A stretch of DNA of 64,000 nucleotides from positions 1 through 64,000 of the forward strand of contig WTKD01000004.1 in the NCBI GenBank assembly GCA_011524535.1. Reading direction: 5' to 3'. This DNA is from Spirochaetaceae bacterium (GTDB taxonomy: Bacteria > Spirochaetota > Spirochaetia > WTKD01). The stretch's first letter is position 1; each line of letters begins with the position of its first letter. A program made the translations under genes and the position numbers. The notes under the pieces are model-generated. The model worked only from the letters and a program-made list of their open reading frames with translations, did not search any database and was not told where the DNA came from. Positions 53,986 through 62,675 of the stretch are shown here, in pieces.

Positions 53986-54231
53986 ACATAATCATAACCT
54001 AAACTCCTCGAGAGTAGTACGGAGCCGGTTTTTTGGCTCTTTTGTGCATATTATCCCTTCAGAAATACTTCATACTCTATAAGTCAGACTTTCTCACGAA
54101 TACTATCCGTTTTTAACGTGATTCTTTGCATAGCTTTGTAGGATATATTCCCGAATCCCTGACTATTTTCATATATAGATCGAAACTTAATCGAAACTTA
54201 TTTGATAATACTCAATCATGGTCTCCTAAAA

Positions 54232-54248
54232 TGTGTCAAATTGACACA
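54232..54248. promoter_or_regulatory. Candidate enhancer or operator palindrome
   Basis: TGTGTCAAATTGACACA is a perfect 8-bp inverted repeat around one A. It lies about 158 bp before the expected hsp20 start, a usual distance for a sigma-54 activator site. The cognate protein is unknown. TTGACA inside it could instead be read as a -35 box. Confidence 0.5.
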
Positions 54249-54370
54249 GTATTTTTACCTCGATGAGCTCGATTGCGAGAAAATGACCCAGCCCCATATA
54301 TGACACGGAAGAGAATAATTGGCGAGCGCATCTAACTATATATAACAATTACAGTTAAAGATTTTTTTAT

Positions 54371-54388
54371 TTGGCATGAATATTGCAT
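54371..54388 (+). promoter_or_regulatory. Sigma-54-type promoter of hsp20
   Basis: TTGGCATGAATATTGCAT matches the -24/-12 consensus (TGGCACG-N4-TTGCA). The invariant GG (54373-54374) and GC (54385-54386) are separated by exactly 10 bp. The expected start is near 54398, giving a 27-nt leader with AAAGGAGG. No good sigma-70 promoter competes in this position. Confidence 0.72.
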
Positions 54389-54424
54389 ATACATATATAT
54401 AAGTGATACCAAAGGAGGTAAAAA

Positions 54425-54871
54425 ATGGTATTTACCAAAGTCATAAGTCCTTTTAGAGGACCAGTATTTAGAAAGAATGTTGATGATTTGCTTCACAATA
54501 TGTTTGATTCTCATGGTTTCGATAGCAGTTGTTGCACCACATTTGATTCAGGCATCGATATAGAGGAACGCGATGATTCTTATGTTATGTCGGCGAATTT
54601 ACCTGGTGTAAACGAAGAAGATATAGAGATCACGATTGAAAATAATCGATTAAAATTATCGGTTGAACAAAAAAATGCAGGAAGCGATGAGAACAAGCGG
54701 TACATCCTTCGTGAAAGAAGAGATGTGAAACTTCAAAGAAGTTTTCCATTGGCATCAAATGTTGACGCTGAAAATGTGGAAGCACAGTTTGACAATGGGG
54801 TGCTTGAGGTTGTTGTTCAAAAAAAGGAGGAAGATAAGCCCAAAAAAATTGAATTAAAGAAAAAAAACTAA
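54425..54871 (+). CDS. hsp20: Small heat-shock protein, Hsp20/alpha-crystallin family
   Basis: The 148-residue chaperone has the alpha-crystallin domain at about 38-130 (IDIEERDDSYVMSANLPGV, LRERRDVKLQRSFPL, ENVEAQFDNGVLEVVV) and a C-terminal IEL segment in place of the usual IXI motif. It holds unfolding proteins in an ATP-independent way. AAAGGAGG fixes the start. It is monocistronic, between a sigma-54 promoter and a terminator. The sigma-54 signal is unusual for a stress chaperone, although a sigma-54 promoter has been described for E. coli ibpB. Confidence 0.95.
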   Translation: MVFTKVISPFRGPVFRKNVDDLLHNMFDSHGFDSSCCTTFDSGIDIEERDDSYVMSANLPGVNEEDIEITIENNRLKLSVEQKNAGSDENKRYILRERRDVKLQRSFPLASNVDAENVEAQFDNGVLEVVVQKKEEDKPKKIELKKKN

Positions 54872-54898
54872 GAAACAGTAAACCTAGATAACGAAAAT

Positions 54899-54934
54899 AA
54901 ATCGAGAGGTCCTTTTGGGCTTTTCGATTTTTTT
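54899..54934 (+). terminator. Terminator of hsp20
   Basis: AAATCGA (54899-54905) pairs with TCGATTT (54924-54930). The stem continues inward with GC and GU pairs to a TTTT loop, and is followed by T residues, 28 nt past the stop. Confidence 0.8.
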
Positions 54935-54966
54935 CTACTTTAACAACACCTTGTAGCAGGCTAACT

Positions 54967-55590
54967 CTAGTATTGTACCGAGTGCGGGTCGAGCGACCGC
55001 CAGAAATACCAGGTGGCCACGGTTCGAAATGGTTTCCACCGCTCCGAAAAATCAATCGCATCCTTTTTCGTGAGCTTTTTGTCATACCATTTGTTCAATG
55101 CACGTACGAGCCCAAGATCACTGATGGGAAAAATATCTGGATAATTGAAATGGAAAATGCCAACCATCTCAACGGTCCATTCGCCAACTCCCTTGATGCT
55201 TAGTAAATCTTTAGCGACATTTGGATAATCGTCTCGATCCATATTCGAAAGCTGCGGGTTTTCCAAAAACGCCTGCGCAACGGTGTGGAAATACAATGCT
55301 TTTTGACGCGATAGACCGAGACTCCGCAGAACATCTTGAGAAATTGCTATTACTGTTTTCGGTGACAGAGGATTCATACGAGCAAGGAGTCGCCCCCAAA
55401 TAGCCGCCGCCGCTTTCACCGAAATTTGCTGGCCATTGACCGATTTTAGCGTTACTTCGAAGGCATCGGGGTTGCATTTCAAAGAATCATCAGAAAATCG
55501 ATGGATGATATCTGCGAGAACGTCATCGTTTTTCGCAAGGACCTTGCAGGCCTCGTCCCAATATTCTGGTTTTTTGTCTATGATGCTCAT
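54967..55590 (-). CDS. DNA-3-methyladenine glycosylase II-like protein (HhH-GPD)
   Basis: The 207-residue protein has the HhH-GPD base-excision fold. VNGQQISVKAAAAI (about 50-63) precedes the helix-hairpin-helix LLSIKGVGEWTVEMV (about 130-144), followed by the catalytic Asp in FPISDLGLVRAL (about residue 157). It lacks the four-cysteine FeS loop of endonuclease III and MutY, which favours AlkA-type glycosylases that remove alkylated purines. It stands alone, convergent to hsp20. Confidence 0.88.
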   Translation of the reverse strand: MSIIDKKPEYWDEACKVLAKNDDVLADIIHRFSDDSLKCNPDAFEVTLKSVNGQQISVKAAAAIWGRLLARMNPLSPKTVIAISQDVLRSLGLSRQKALYFHTVAQAFLENPQLSNMDRDDYPNVAKDLLSIKGVGEWTVEMVGIFHFNYPDIFPISDLGLVRALNKWYDKKLTKKDAIDFSERWKPFRTVATWYFWRSLDPHSVQY

Positions 55591-55653
55591 AATTCTATTG
55601 TTTTTCTGAACGTTCTGTAGAAAATATTCGATATCCGATACTATCGGTTATGA

Positions 55654-56700
55654 TTATTCTGATGATTGCTCGGTGGTTCCTAAGGCCTCCAACGCTGCAT
55701 AGGGATCAAAATCCTTTCCATCCAGTTCCTCAAACGCTGCAATAGCATTGATTGTTGTCACTAGTTTTGATCCAAGCCTCACATGTGCACGCATAAACGC
55801 ATCTTTATTACCAAAATAGATCGAGTATAAATCGATAAATGCGTTGTTTATCTGTATGGATGGGAGATTGCTAAAACGATCGGTCTCAAATGTTTCGGAA
55901 TAATTTCTTGTGAAATCCGCCTTGAAAGCTGCTATTACTCGTTCTTTTTCGGAACGTTTTGCGGTTGTTCCAAGATCGGATTCGTATACTTCTTCTAGTT
56001 GTTCACGCAAAGATAATATCTCTTCAACAAAACGTTCAAAATCCCGCAAGAAAACCTCGTTGTCTGTAAGAAGTTGCGCATCACTCCCGTATGTTTCAGT
56101 GATATAGAGTTTTGCACCCTCCATACCTACAAAACTTGCAAATTCTTCGTTGAACTGGATGTTTTTATCCAACCATAACTTTGAATGCGCTAATTCATGC
56201 AGGACAAGTTCTGCAATTCTAAATTCTGTGTAGGATGCCATAAAGGAATACACAAGCTCTGGAAAATAACCATGCGAACTAAACGCGTCTACCTGACGAA
56301 CATAGACATCGTATCCGTTTTCTTCCAAGCGCTCAGCCTCAGCCTGAGCATCTTTTAATCGATAATAGCCACGATAGGGTAAATCCCCGAATATTGGATA
56401 CCACCAGGTATGTCTTTCGAAGGAATCAGTTTTTACTGCGGACACAACATCCACCAAATAGGATCGATCCACATCAACATACTTTGTATAGCTCTTGGTC
56501 TTTTTCAAATCAAGAATATCTAAGCCAAAAGTCCTTACACGGTCTACTCGATCAAAAAGTTCTTGAACATGCTTGGTTGGTTGAACTTTGTCAAATTCGA
56601 CCGCATCAGAATGGTGCGATAAGTACTCGCTTGCTTGTGCGGTCAAATAGCAAGAAGAGCACAATACAGCTACTAGTGTTACGATGCATACTTTAATCAT
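55654..56700 (-). CDS. Lipoprotein of the putative aminopeptidase family (PF10023-like)
   Basis: The 348-residue protein has a lipoprotein signal (lipobox LCSSC, Cys near residue 16) and the zinc-peptidase motif HELAHSKLW (about 165-173), followed by a downstream Glu in NEEFASF, as in the predicted aminopeptidase family PF10023. The segment WWYPIFGDLPYRGYY is also characteristic of this family. It would act on peptides in the periplasm or on the inner membrane. The ATG at 56700 has TGGGA upstream and starts 33 bp after the stop of the second peptide transporter, so it is the likely last gene of that operon. Activity has not been inferred beyond the motif. Confidence 0.85.
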   Translation of the reverse strand: MIKVCIVTLVAVLCSSCYLTAQASEYLSHHSDAVEFDKVQPTKHVQELFDRVDRVRTFGLDILDLKKTKSYTKYVDVDRSYLVDVVSAVKTDSFERHTWWYPIFGDLPYRGYYRLKDAQAEAERLEENGYDVYVRQVDAFSSHGYFPELVYSFMASYTEFRIAELVLHELAHSKLWLDKNIQFNEEFASFVGMEGAKLYITETYGSDAQLLTDNEVFLRDFERFVEEILSLREQLEEVYESDLGTTAKRSEKERVIAAFKADFTRNYSETFETDRFSNLPSIQINNAFIDLYSIYFGNKDAFMRAHVRLGSKLVTTINAIAAFEELDGKDFDPYAALEALGTTEQSSE

Positions 56701-56733
56701 TTGATATCCCACTATTGATTGTACTCGACTCAA

Positions 56734-57681
56734 TCAATAAGCACTATTGTATCTATGCGATATTGTATGCCCATTTCCAAAATCGACCCTTTTTTCTTCT
56801 CTTGTTCCAGATTCTAATGCCTGTTCATAAGCAGCCATATCTTCTGTAGGATCAAATTGCGTTGTATCGATGGGAACTACCTTGGGGCTTTTTAACATTT
56901 TTGGCACCGATTCATATAGACGTCGAGTATATTGGTGGCGATGATTAAAACTAATTTGTTCAGCAGACCCTTCTTCAACCAATACACCCCGGTACATGAC
57001 TCCAATACGATCCGCCACGTAGAGCACGTTGGAAAGATCGTGTCCGATAAACAGGATAGATATTCCGTATGTTTTGCGTAACGTGAGGATTATTTCAAGG
57101 ATCTGCTTTCTTATTGTTGAATCCAAAGAGGAAGCAATTTCATCACAAATTATAAGTTTTGGGCGCGTCAGTAAGGCTCGAGCAAGAGAAATACGTTTGC
57201 GTTGTCCTCCCGAAAGGGCTATGGGTGATCGTTCAAGAAACGATTCTTCGAGAGTTAAAAGGTCGAACAAGGAGGCTATCTCCTTATTTGCTTTATTTTT
57301 TCCTTCCCATCGCGATGTGTAACGAATGCTATCATATAGTATAGTACGCACCGAAAGGCGTGAATTTAATGATGTTGCAGGATCTTGAAATACATATCTA
57401 ACCTGTTGCCGGTATTCTTTTTTTTCCTTGCTTACGTAGGGGCTCCATTGCCTTCCTTTGCCGTTTTCCAATACTATCGTTCCGATATCCACAGGCACCA
57501 ATCCAACAAGCATAGACGCAAGTGTTGTTTTCCCCGAACCGCTTTCTCCAACAAGTCCGTATATCTCACCTGGGGATATGCTCAAACTCACCCCATTTAC
57601 AGCGTATACATGCTTCAAAGAACTGCTAAAATATCCCGATGCAAGATTGTACCTATGAAAAACATTATCCACCCGCAGCAT
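56734..57681 (-). CDS. Oligopeptide ABC transporter ATPase, OppF-like (system 2)
   Basis: The 315-residue ATPase has Walker A GESGSGKTT, signature LSGGQRKRISLARAL, Walker B LIICDEIASSLD and the switch His in FIGHDLSNV. Walker B reads CDEIASSLD instead of the usual DEPTSALD. The C-terminal four-cysteine extension seen in system 1 OppF is missing, replaced by a short polar tail. GGAGGGGAG precedes the ATG at 57681, which overlaps the preceding ATPase gene by 17 bp. Confidence 0.92.
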   Translation of the reverse strand: MLRVDNVFHRYNLASGYFSSSLKHVYAVNGVSLSISPGEIYGLVGESGSGKTTLASMLVGLVPVDIGTIVLENGKGRQWSPYVSKEKKEYRQQVRYVFQDPATSLNSRLSVRTILYDSIRYTSRWEGKNKANKEIASLFDLLTLEESFLERSPIALSGGQRKRISLARALLTRPKLIICDEIASSLDSTIRKQILEIILTLRKTYGISILFIGHDLSNVLYVADRIGVMYRGVLVEEGSAEQISFNHRHQYTRRLYESVPKMLKSPKVVPIDTTQFDPTEDMAAYEQALESGTREEKRVDFGNGHTISHRYNSAY

Positions 57682-58471
57682 TTTTTCTCCCCTCCATGGA
57701 TATGACATTACTCAGTAGCATTTTTGTATATACATGTTCGGGTTCTGTTATCAATCGTTTTGTTTCATTTAATTCCCGAATATTACCCGCTTCCATGACC
57801 ATTATTCTGTCTGCAATACCGCTCACTAAGGAAATATCATGAGATATAAATATGATACTAAGCCCATGCTTTTTTTTGAGTTCAAATACCAATTGTACGA
57901 TTTCTGCTTGAATGGTTACATCCAAAGAAGTTGTAGCCTCGTCGGCAATGAGAATTTCTGGTTTCTGAGCCAAGGCCAATGCAATCATCACCCTCTGGAG
58001 CATACCCCCCGAAAATTGATGCGAATAGTTCTTGATTCTGCGCTTGGGCTGGGGGATGTGCATCTCTTTCAAAAGTTCTACCGCACGATCTTCCAATATA
58101 TCTGGTGATTCATCCTCATATGTATTACGTAATGTTTCTATCATAGTTTTTCCGATCGGATATATCGGATCGAATGCTGGTCTCGGTTCTTGAAAAATGT
58201 ATCCGATTCTTTTCCCTCTGAAGGTCCGAATATGCGGAGTAGAAAGCAAATCGGTGCCGTCAAACAACGCGGTGCCTTGTATTATTTCTGCTGCAGGGGG
58301 AGTCAACTGGAGCAAGGCAAGACAACTAAGTGTTTTTCCGCTACCACTTTCTCCAATGATCCCCAGAATTTCTCCTTTTTGTAGTTCCCAGCTCACATTG
58401 TCGACAACAATTCTTTTTTTTTCTTTTTTTCCAAATGCGATACTAATATTTTTGACACTCAAAACGGGCAT
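57665..58471 (-). CDS. Oligopeptide ABC transporter ATPase, OppD-like (system 2)
   Basis: The 268-residue ATPase has Walker A GESGSGKTL, signature FSGGMLQRVMIALAL, Walker B LIADEATTSLD and the switch His in FISHDISLV. At 268 residues it is about 60 shorter than OppD of system 1 because the C-terminal cysteine extension is absent. AAAGGA upstream supports the ATG at 58471. Confidence 0.92.
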   Translation of the reverse strand: MPVLSVKNISIAFGKKEKKRIVVDNVSWELQKGEILGIIGESGSGKTLSCLALLQLTPPAAEIIQGTALFDGTDLLSTPHIRTFRGKRIGYIFQEPRPAFDPIYPIGKTMIETLRNTYEDESPDILEDRAVELLKEMHIPQPKRRIKNYSHQFSGGMLQRVMIALALAQKPEILIADEATTSLDVTIQAEIVQLVFELKKKHGLSIIFISHDISLVSGIADRIMVMEAGNIRELNETKRLITEPEHVYTKMLLSNVISMEGRKNAAGG

Positions 58472-58516
58472 TTTTCTATTCCTTTTTCTACACAACCGGT
58501 GCTAGACATTCCTTGT

Positions 58517-59587
58517 TTACGCATGATGCGGGTCAAAATAATCACGGAGAAATTCACCAAAAAATGTGAATCCGAGCGTTGCTAGTAAGAGCATGATTCC
58601 TGGGGTTAATAGCCAAGGGAAGTTTTGAAGAGTACTCAAAGTCGTTGCTTCTCGACTCAACAAAGACCCCCAACTCACTGCGGGTTCTGTAATACCAAGC
58701 CCAAGATAGCTCAGCAATACTTCACCAAGAATAAAGCCCGGAATACTGAGCGCCGCACTTACGATCAAAATTGAAGATAAATGGGGCATGATGTATACGA
58801 ATAGAATTCGAATGGTCGGGATTGATTCCAGCTCTGCGTTAACAACAAAATCCTCTCGTTTTATGCTGTGTACCATTCCCCTCACCAGACGTGCTGATCC
58901 TGGCCAGCCAACAAACGACAGTATCGCGGTAATAACAAGATATGTTTGTCCTGAGTTTAGCTCGCTCGACAGGACAGATCTCAAAAATAGGATCAAGTAT
59001 AGCCCGGGAATTAAAATAATCAATTCTGCCAAGCGCATGATAACCCAATCTACTGCTCCTCCAAAATACCCTGACAATCCCCCAAGCAATAAGGCTAAAA
59101 ATGTGGATATACTTATCCCAACGAATCCTATCGAGAGAGAAATACGTGATCCGTAGAGAATACGAGAAAACACATCCCTTCCTAGTCCATCCGATCCCAG
59201 TAAAAACACCGGATAAGACAAAGATTCTTCTTCATTATAAGAGGTCGTTGTACCAAAAAGATGAATATTCGCCGGTAAAAGTCCAAATAATCGTATTGGC
59301 GCTCCACTCGTGAATATTCGGACCGGGTGATATTTTTCTGGAACACGTGCATACCGCATGTCTAGCGGTCTAATGAGTACAGTTTCTTGTACTTGTAGGC
59401 GGAATCCTAATTCTTTCGAATAAAAACTTAGGTTCGGTGGATGATATACATGTTCAGAAAACTGGGTTTGAGAAGTATAGGGAGCAAGAAATTCGGCAAA
59501 TAGTAGCCCCGAATAGAGTATAACGAGTATTGCCAGAGAAGTTATGGCGAGTTTGTTTCCTAATAAGAGCGTCTTGAATGGTTTCAT
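58517..59587 (-). CDS. Oligopeptide ABC transporter permease, OppC-like (system 2)
   Basis: The 356-residue permease has an N-terminal helix (about 15-33), an insert of about 95 residues, and the permease domain with GSDGLGRDVFSRILYG and the EAA loop ELESIPTIRILFVYIMPH. It ends 45 bp before the ATPase genes and overlaps oppB-like by four bases (ATGA). Confidence 0.92.
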   Translation of the reverse strand: MKPFKTLLLGNKLAITSLAILVILYSGLLFAEFLAPYTSQTQFSEHVYHPPNLSFYSKELGFRLQVQETVLIRPLDMRYARVPEKYHPVRIFTSGAPIRLFGLLPANIHLFGTTTSYNEEESLSYPVFLLGSDGLGRDVFSRILYGSRISLSIGFVGISISTFLALLLGGLSGYFGGAVDWVIMRLAELIILIPGLYLILFLRSVLSSELNSGQTYLVITAILSFVGWPGSARLVRGMVHSIKREDFVVNAELESIPTIRILFVYIMPHLSSILIVSAALSIPGFILGEVLLSYLGLGITEPAVSWGSLLSREATTLSTLQNFPWLLTPGIMLLLATLGFTFFGEFLRDYFDPHHA

Positions 59588-60672
59588 TTGTTTTTGCTAA
59601 ACCTAATACGCGGATCGACCAGCGCGAGACAGATATCCGATACAATTATACCAAATAACACCAAGAAACTAACAAACATTATGCTCGCGAGCACAAGATT
59701 TACATCTTCAGAAACGACAGCCTGATAGGTCAATCGTCCAATACCTGGATATGCAAAGATAATTTCTAGTATCAATGATCCAGAAAATAAACTAGCCAAA
59801 AGGTTTGCACTTGAGGTGATATAGGGGTTCATCGTATTTCTAAATGCGTGCATCCATCTAATACGTGATTCATTAATGCCCCTTGAACGCAATGAAGTTA
59901 CATAGGGTTTACCCAGTTGATCCAGCATAGTGGCTCTTATAACACGGAGCGAAGAACCTATCCCAGATAGAAATGCGCCTATTAATGGGAGTAAGATATG
60001 ATGTATATAGCTAAATACAAACTGAATACGTCCTTCGGAGGCTGGAACAGAGGGATACGCCGTCACTGGAAATAATCCGGTTGTTGCGGCAAATAACTGC
60101 AATAAAATCAACAACAATAGGCCTGGAAAGGCGTGAAGAAATAATGCACCGATGCCCACCCCTACATCCAGTTTTGTTCCTGCCTTGGAAGAAAGATAGA
60201 CACCCATCGCAAACGAAATAACAGTCAAGAAAACAAGGGAGATGAGATTAAGGATTAGAGAATTAACCAATCGTTCTCGTATCAGAAACAGTATCGGCGC
60301 TCGCGTAATGAGGCTTCTCCCAAGATCTCGATCGACAACGACACGTTTGAGCCATAATACGTATTGAACATAAAAGGGTCTGTCTAACCCCAATCTCGCC
60401 CGAGTTTCTTCGATCGCTTCATCACTAACGTTTGTATCGCGTTGATAATCTTGGCTTTCAAGCAAATAACTCAATACAAACCTATCCACGATATCGCCTG
60501 GCGCCAAACTCATGAGTGCAAATACAAGAAATCCAAGCACAAAAAGAGACGTGCAGAGTGCGAGCAATCGCCAAAAAACAAACGGGACGAGAGGGTATTT
60601 ACGAATGAATTCCCTGTATACATGTAGCAGACGATTCAATCCATTTGCCTGTTCTTTGCTATGGGTGTTCAT
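59584..60672 (-). CDS. Oligopeptide ABC transporter permease, OppB-like (system 2)
   Basis: The 362-residue permease has a 35-residue cytoplasmic N-terminus before the first helix, a periplasmic segment (about 65-125) and five further helices. The EAA loop reads SLRSRGINESRIRWMHAFRN. It forms the channel with the downstream OppC-like protein. It lies 52 bp after the binding protein gene. Confidence 0.92.
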   Translation of the reverse strand: MNTHSKEQANGLNRLLHVYREFIRKYPLVPFVFWRLLALCTSLFVLGFLVFALMSLAPGDIVDRFVLSYLLESQDYQRDTNVSDEAIEETRARLGLDRPFYVQYVLWLKRVVVDRDLGRSLITRAPILFLIRERLVNSLILNLISLVFLTVISFAMGVYLSSKAGTKLDVGVGIGALFLHAFPGLLLLILLQLFAATTGLFPVTAYPSVPASEGRIQFVFSYIHHILLPLIGAFLSGIGSSLRVIRATMLDQLGKPYVTSLRSRGINESRIRWMHAFRNTMNPYITSSANLLASLFSGSLILEIIFAYPGIGRLTYQAVVSEDVNLVLASIMFVSFLVLFGIIVSDICLALVDPRIRFSKNK

Positions 60673-60724
60673 ATTCTATTCACTAGACATTTTGAAAAAA
60701 TTCCGAACTCAAATCATTTCAATG

Positions 60725-62524
60725 CTATTCAAGATACAGTCGACTCGGTCTGTAAGCGCCAAGTGCATCAAAATATACGTTTCCCCATTTCGAGCGGATG
60801 GCTAAAAAGGAATTGGGATATACTATGTAAAATAATGGCAGTTCTTCCAATATAATACGCTGATACTCATCGTAAATGTCTTTTGCTCTCTCTCGATCTA
60901 TCGTGAATCTTCCCTCATTGTACAATTCGTCAATCCTACGTTCCCAATCGGTTGCTGGTGATTCCTGCAGAGGATACCAGAGGTGGAAATTGCCAGAAGA
61001 TTGCCAGACATTGCTTCCACCACTCGGCCAGTAATTGGCGCCTAGTGTAACAGTCACCATATCCCAATCATAAGTATTTGTAAGGCGCCCAACCAAATTC
61101 TGAAAATCTATGGGTTTCTGAACCGCTGTGATTCCTAACTTGCGGAGTTCTTCAACAAAGATCGCAACTATTTTTGTTCCTACATCGTTTTCTACACCGT
61201 GCGCAATATCAAATGTTACGTGGTTCCCATCTTTGTCGTACAAAAGATCGTCTTCTCTTTTTTCCATTCCCATATCTTCAAGCAAAGACATCGCCTGCTC
61301 AAGATCATAGGTATACTGCAATTTTATTTCTGGATTGAACATGGGATTTGCGGATATGAAAAAATAATCAGCAGGAACTGCCAATCCTCGATACACATCT
61401 CTCGCAACACGTTCGCGATGGAGAGCAGAGCTCATTGCCTGTCTGAATTTCTTATTGCTAAACCACGCAAATTTCACCGGGTCGACGGTATTAGGGTTTT
61501 GGTTCAAGACAAAAAAGGAGGAAGTAAGCGAAGCTCCTCCATCGTATACATCGAAATCACGATTTTCTATCTCCAACAGGGGTATCAAATCTTCTGGACG
61601 AGGGCTGTAAGAATCGGTTTCACCGTTGCGAAAAACCAAGTATTCTGTGTTATTGTCGGGAACAATACGAATAATTAGTTCTTCAGAATAGGGTAGCCCT
61701 GTTCCTTGATCATCTTTTTTCCAATAGTTCTCATTTCTTTTCAAAACGACGCGGACACCGGGGGTATACTCACCTATATGGTAGGGCCCCATAGATGGAA
61801 TATCAACAACATCTGTTTCCACACTAAGTGCGTCTAACATTGCTGCAGCCCCATCGTTTTCTTTTATTTCTTTGAAAATAAAGGCCGGTCCAAATCTCGC
61901 CATATTGCTCGATAAAACAGGATTTGCAATAATTCTTGGAAAATTGAATGCAAAAGTTAATCTGTCTATTTTTTCGATAGATATCCGTTCTTCTGATCCA
62001 TCTGGCATGGTCACGAATTGAGAAGCATATCCGGGTTGCTGGAGGGTTCTATCTCCAGCAACTTCGTCGTACCAAAACACAATATCATCGGCGGTGACCT
62101 GCACCCTTTGTTCTGATTCTACAAAAGTCCAATAGAGATCATCTCGCAACGTATACACTACTTGCACCTTATCGAGTGCTTCATCGACGATTATTTCAAA
62201 ATCTGCAATGTTTGGAATGAATTCACGCGTATACGGGTCGTAATCAGCAAGTGATTCACCAAATAAAGCTGTAACTACCGCAGCCGTGTCTGCATCACGT
62301 GCGGTCATTGGATTAAAGGATTTTGGATCGTCATTGATGACAGAAACCCTAAAACCTCCCACGGTTCCGTCGGTAAATTCAGGCGGCCCAGGCCTACGTA
62401 TGGTTTTTGAAAGAACCGGATGATCTTGCGTATCTTGATCAATTTCATCAATAGTATCTATACAACCAATTAAGGCAATTAGAGTTAAAGAAACAACACC
62501 AAAAAAAATAACGTAACGTGCCAT
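60725..62524 (-). CDS. Oligopeptide-binding lipoprotein, SBP family 5 (system 2)
   Basis: The 599-residue lipoprotein has a lipobox ALIGC (Cys21), then the family segment DDPKSFNPMTARDADT (about 65-80) and YTLRDDLYWTFVE (about 130-142), with the C-terminal lobe ending in YIVYPNSFLAIRSKWG. It is larger than system 1 OppA and quite different in sequence, so a different substrate (longer peptides or another oligomer) is likely but unproven. It leads the operon SBP-OppB-OppC-OppD-OppF-aminopeptidase lipoprotein. Confidence 0.92.
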   Translation of the reverse strand: MARYVIFFGVVSLTLIALIGCIDTIDEIDQDTQDHPVLSKTIRRPGPPEFTDGTVGGFRVSVINDDPKSFNPMTARDADTAAVVTALFGESLADYDPYTREFIPNIADFEIIVDEALDKVQVVYTLRDDLYWTFVESEQRVQVTADDIVFWYDEVAGDRTLQQPGYASQFVTMPDGSEERISIEKIDRLTFAFNFPRIIANPVLSSNMARFGPAFIFKEIKENDGAAAMLDALSVETDVVDIPSMGPYHIGEYTPGVRVVLKRNENYWKKDDQGTGLPYSEELIIRIVPDNNTEYLVFRNGETDSYSPRPEDLIPLLEIENRDFDVYDGGASLTSSFFVLNQNPNTVDPVKFAWFSNKKFRQAMSSALHRERVARDVYRGLAVPADYFFISANPMFNPEIKLQYTYDLEQAMSLLEDMGMEKREDDLLYDKDGNHVTFDIAHGVENDVGTKIVAIFVEELRKLGITAVQKPIDFQNLVGRLTNTYDWDMVTVTLGANYWPSGGSNVWQSSGNFHLWYPLQESPATDWERRIDELYNEGRFTIDRERAKDIYDEYQRIILEELPLFYIVYPNSFLAIRSKWGNVYFDALGAYRPSRLYLE

Positions 62525-62675
62525 TTTTTTAGCCTAGACCTCAGATCGCATCTGTGCAATAAAAAATGATACTTTTTCTATAAAAAGATTTTCGGTATTT
62601 GAATGACGGCGATTGCGTTTTCGAATCACTTTTCTATCCATTGTTGCATTGATATTCATCATGATACTATTGTAC

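Larger units (their letters stand above)
53986..54424. other. 439-bp divergent regulatory region upstream of hsp20
   Basis: No gene is visible. The region holds a tandem TCGAAACTTA repeat (54180-54189 and 54191-54200), a 17-bp palindrome (54232-54248), a TGACAC half-site (54301-54306) and a sigma-54-type promoter (54371-54388). Confidence 0.6.
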
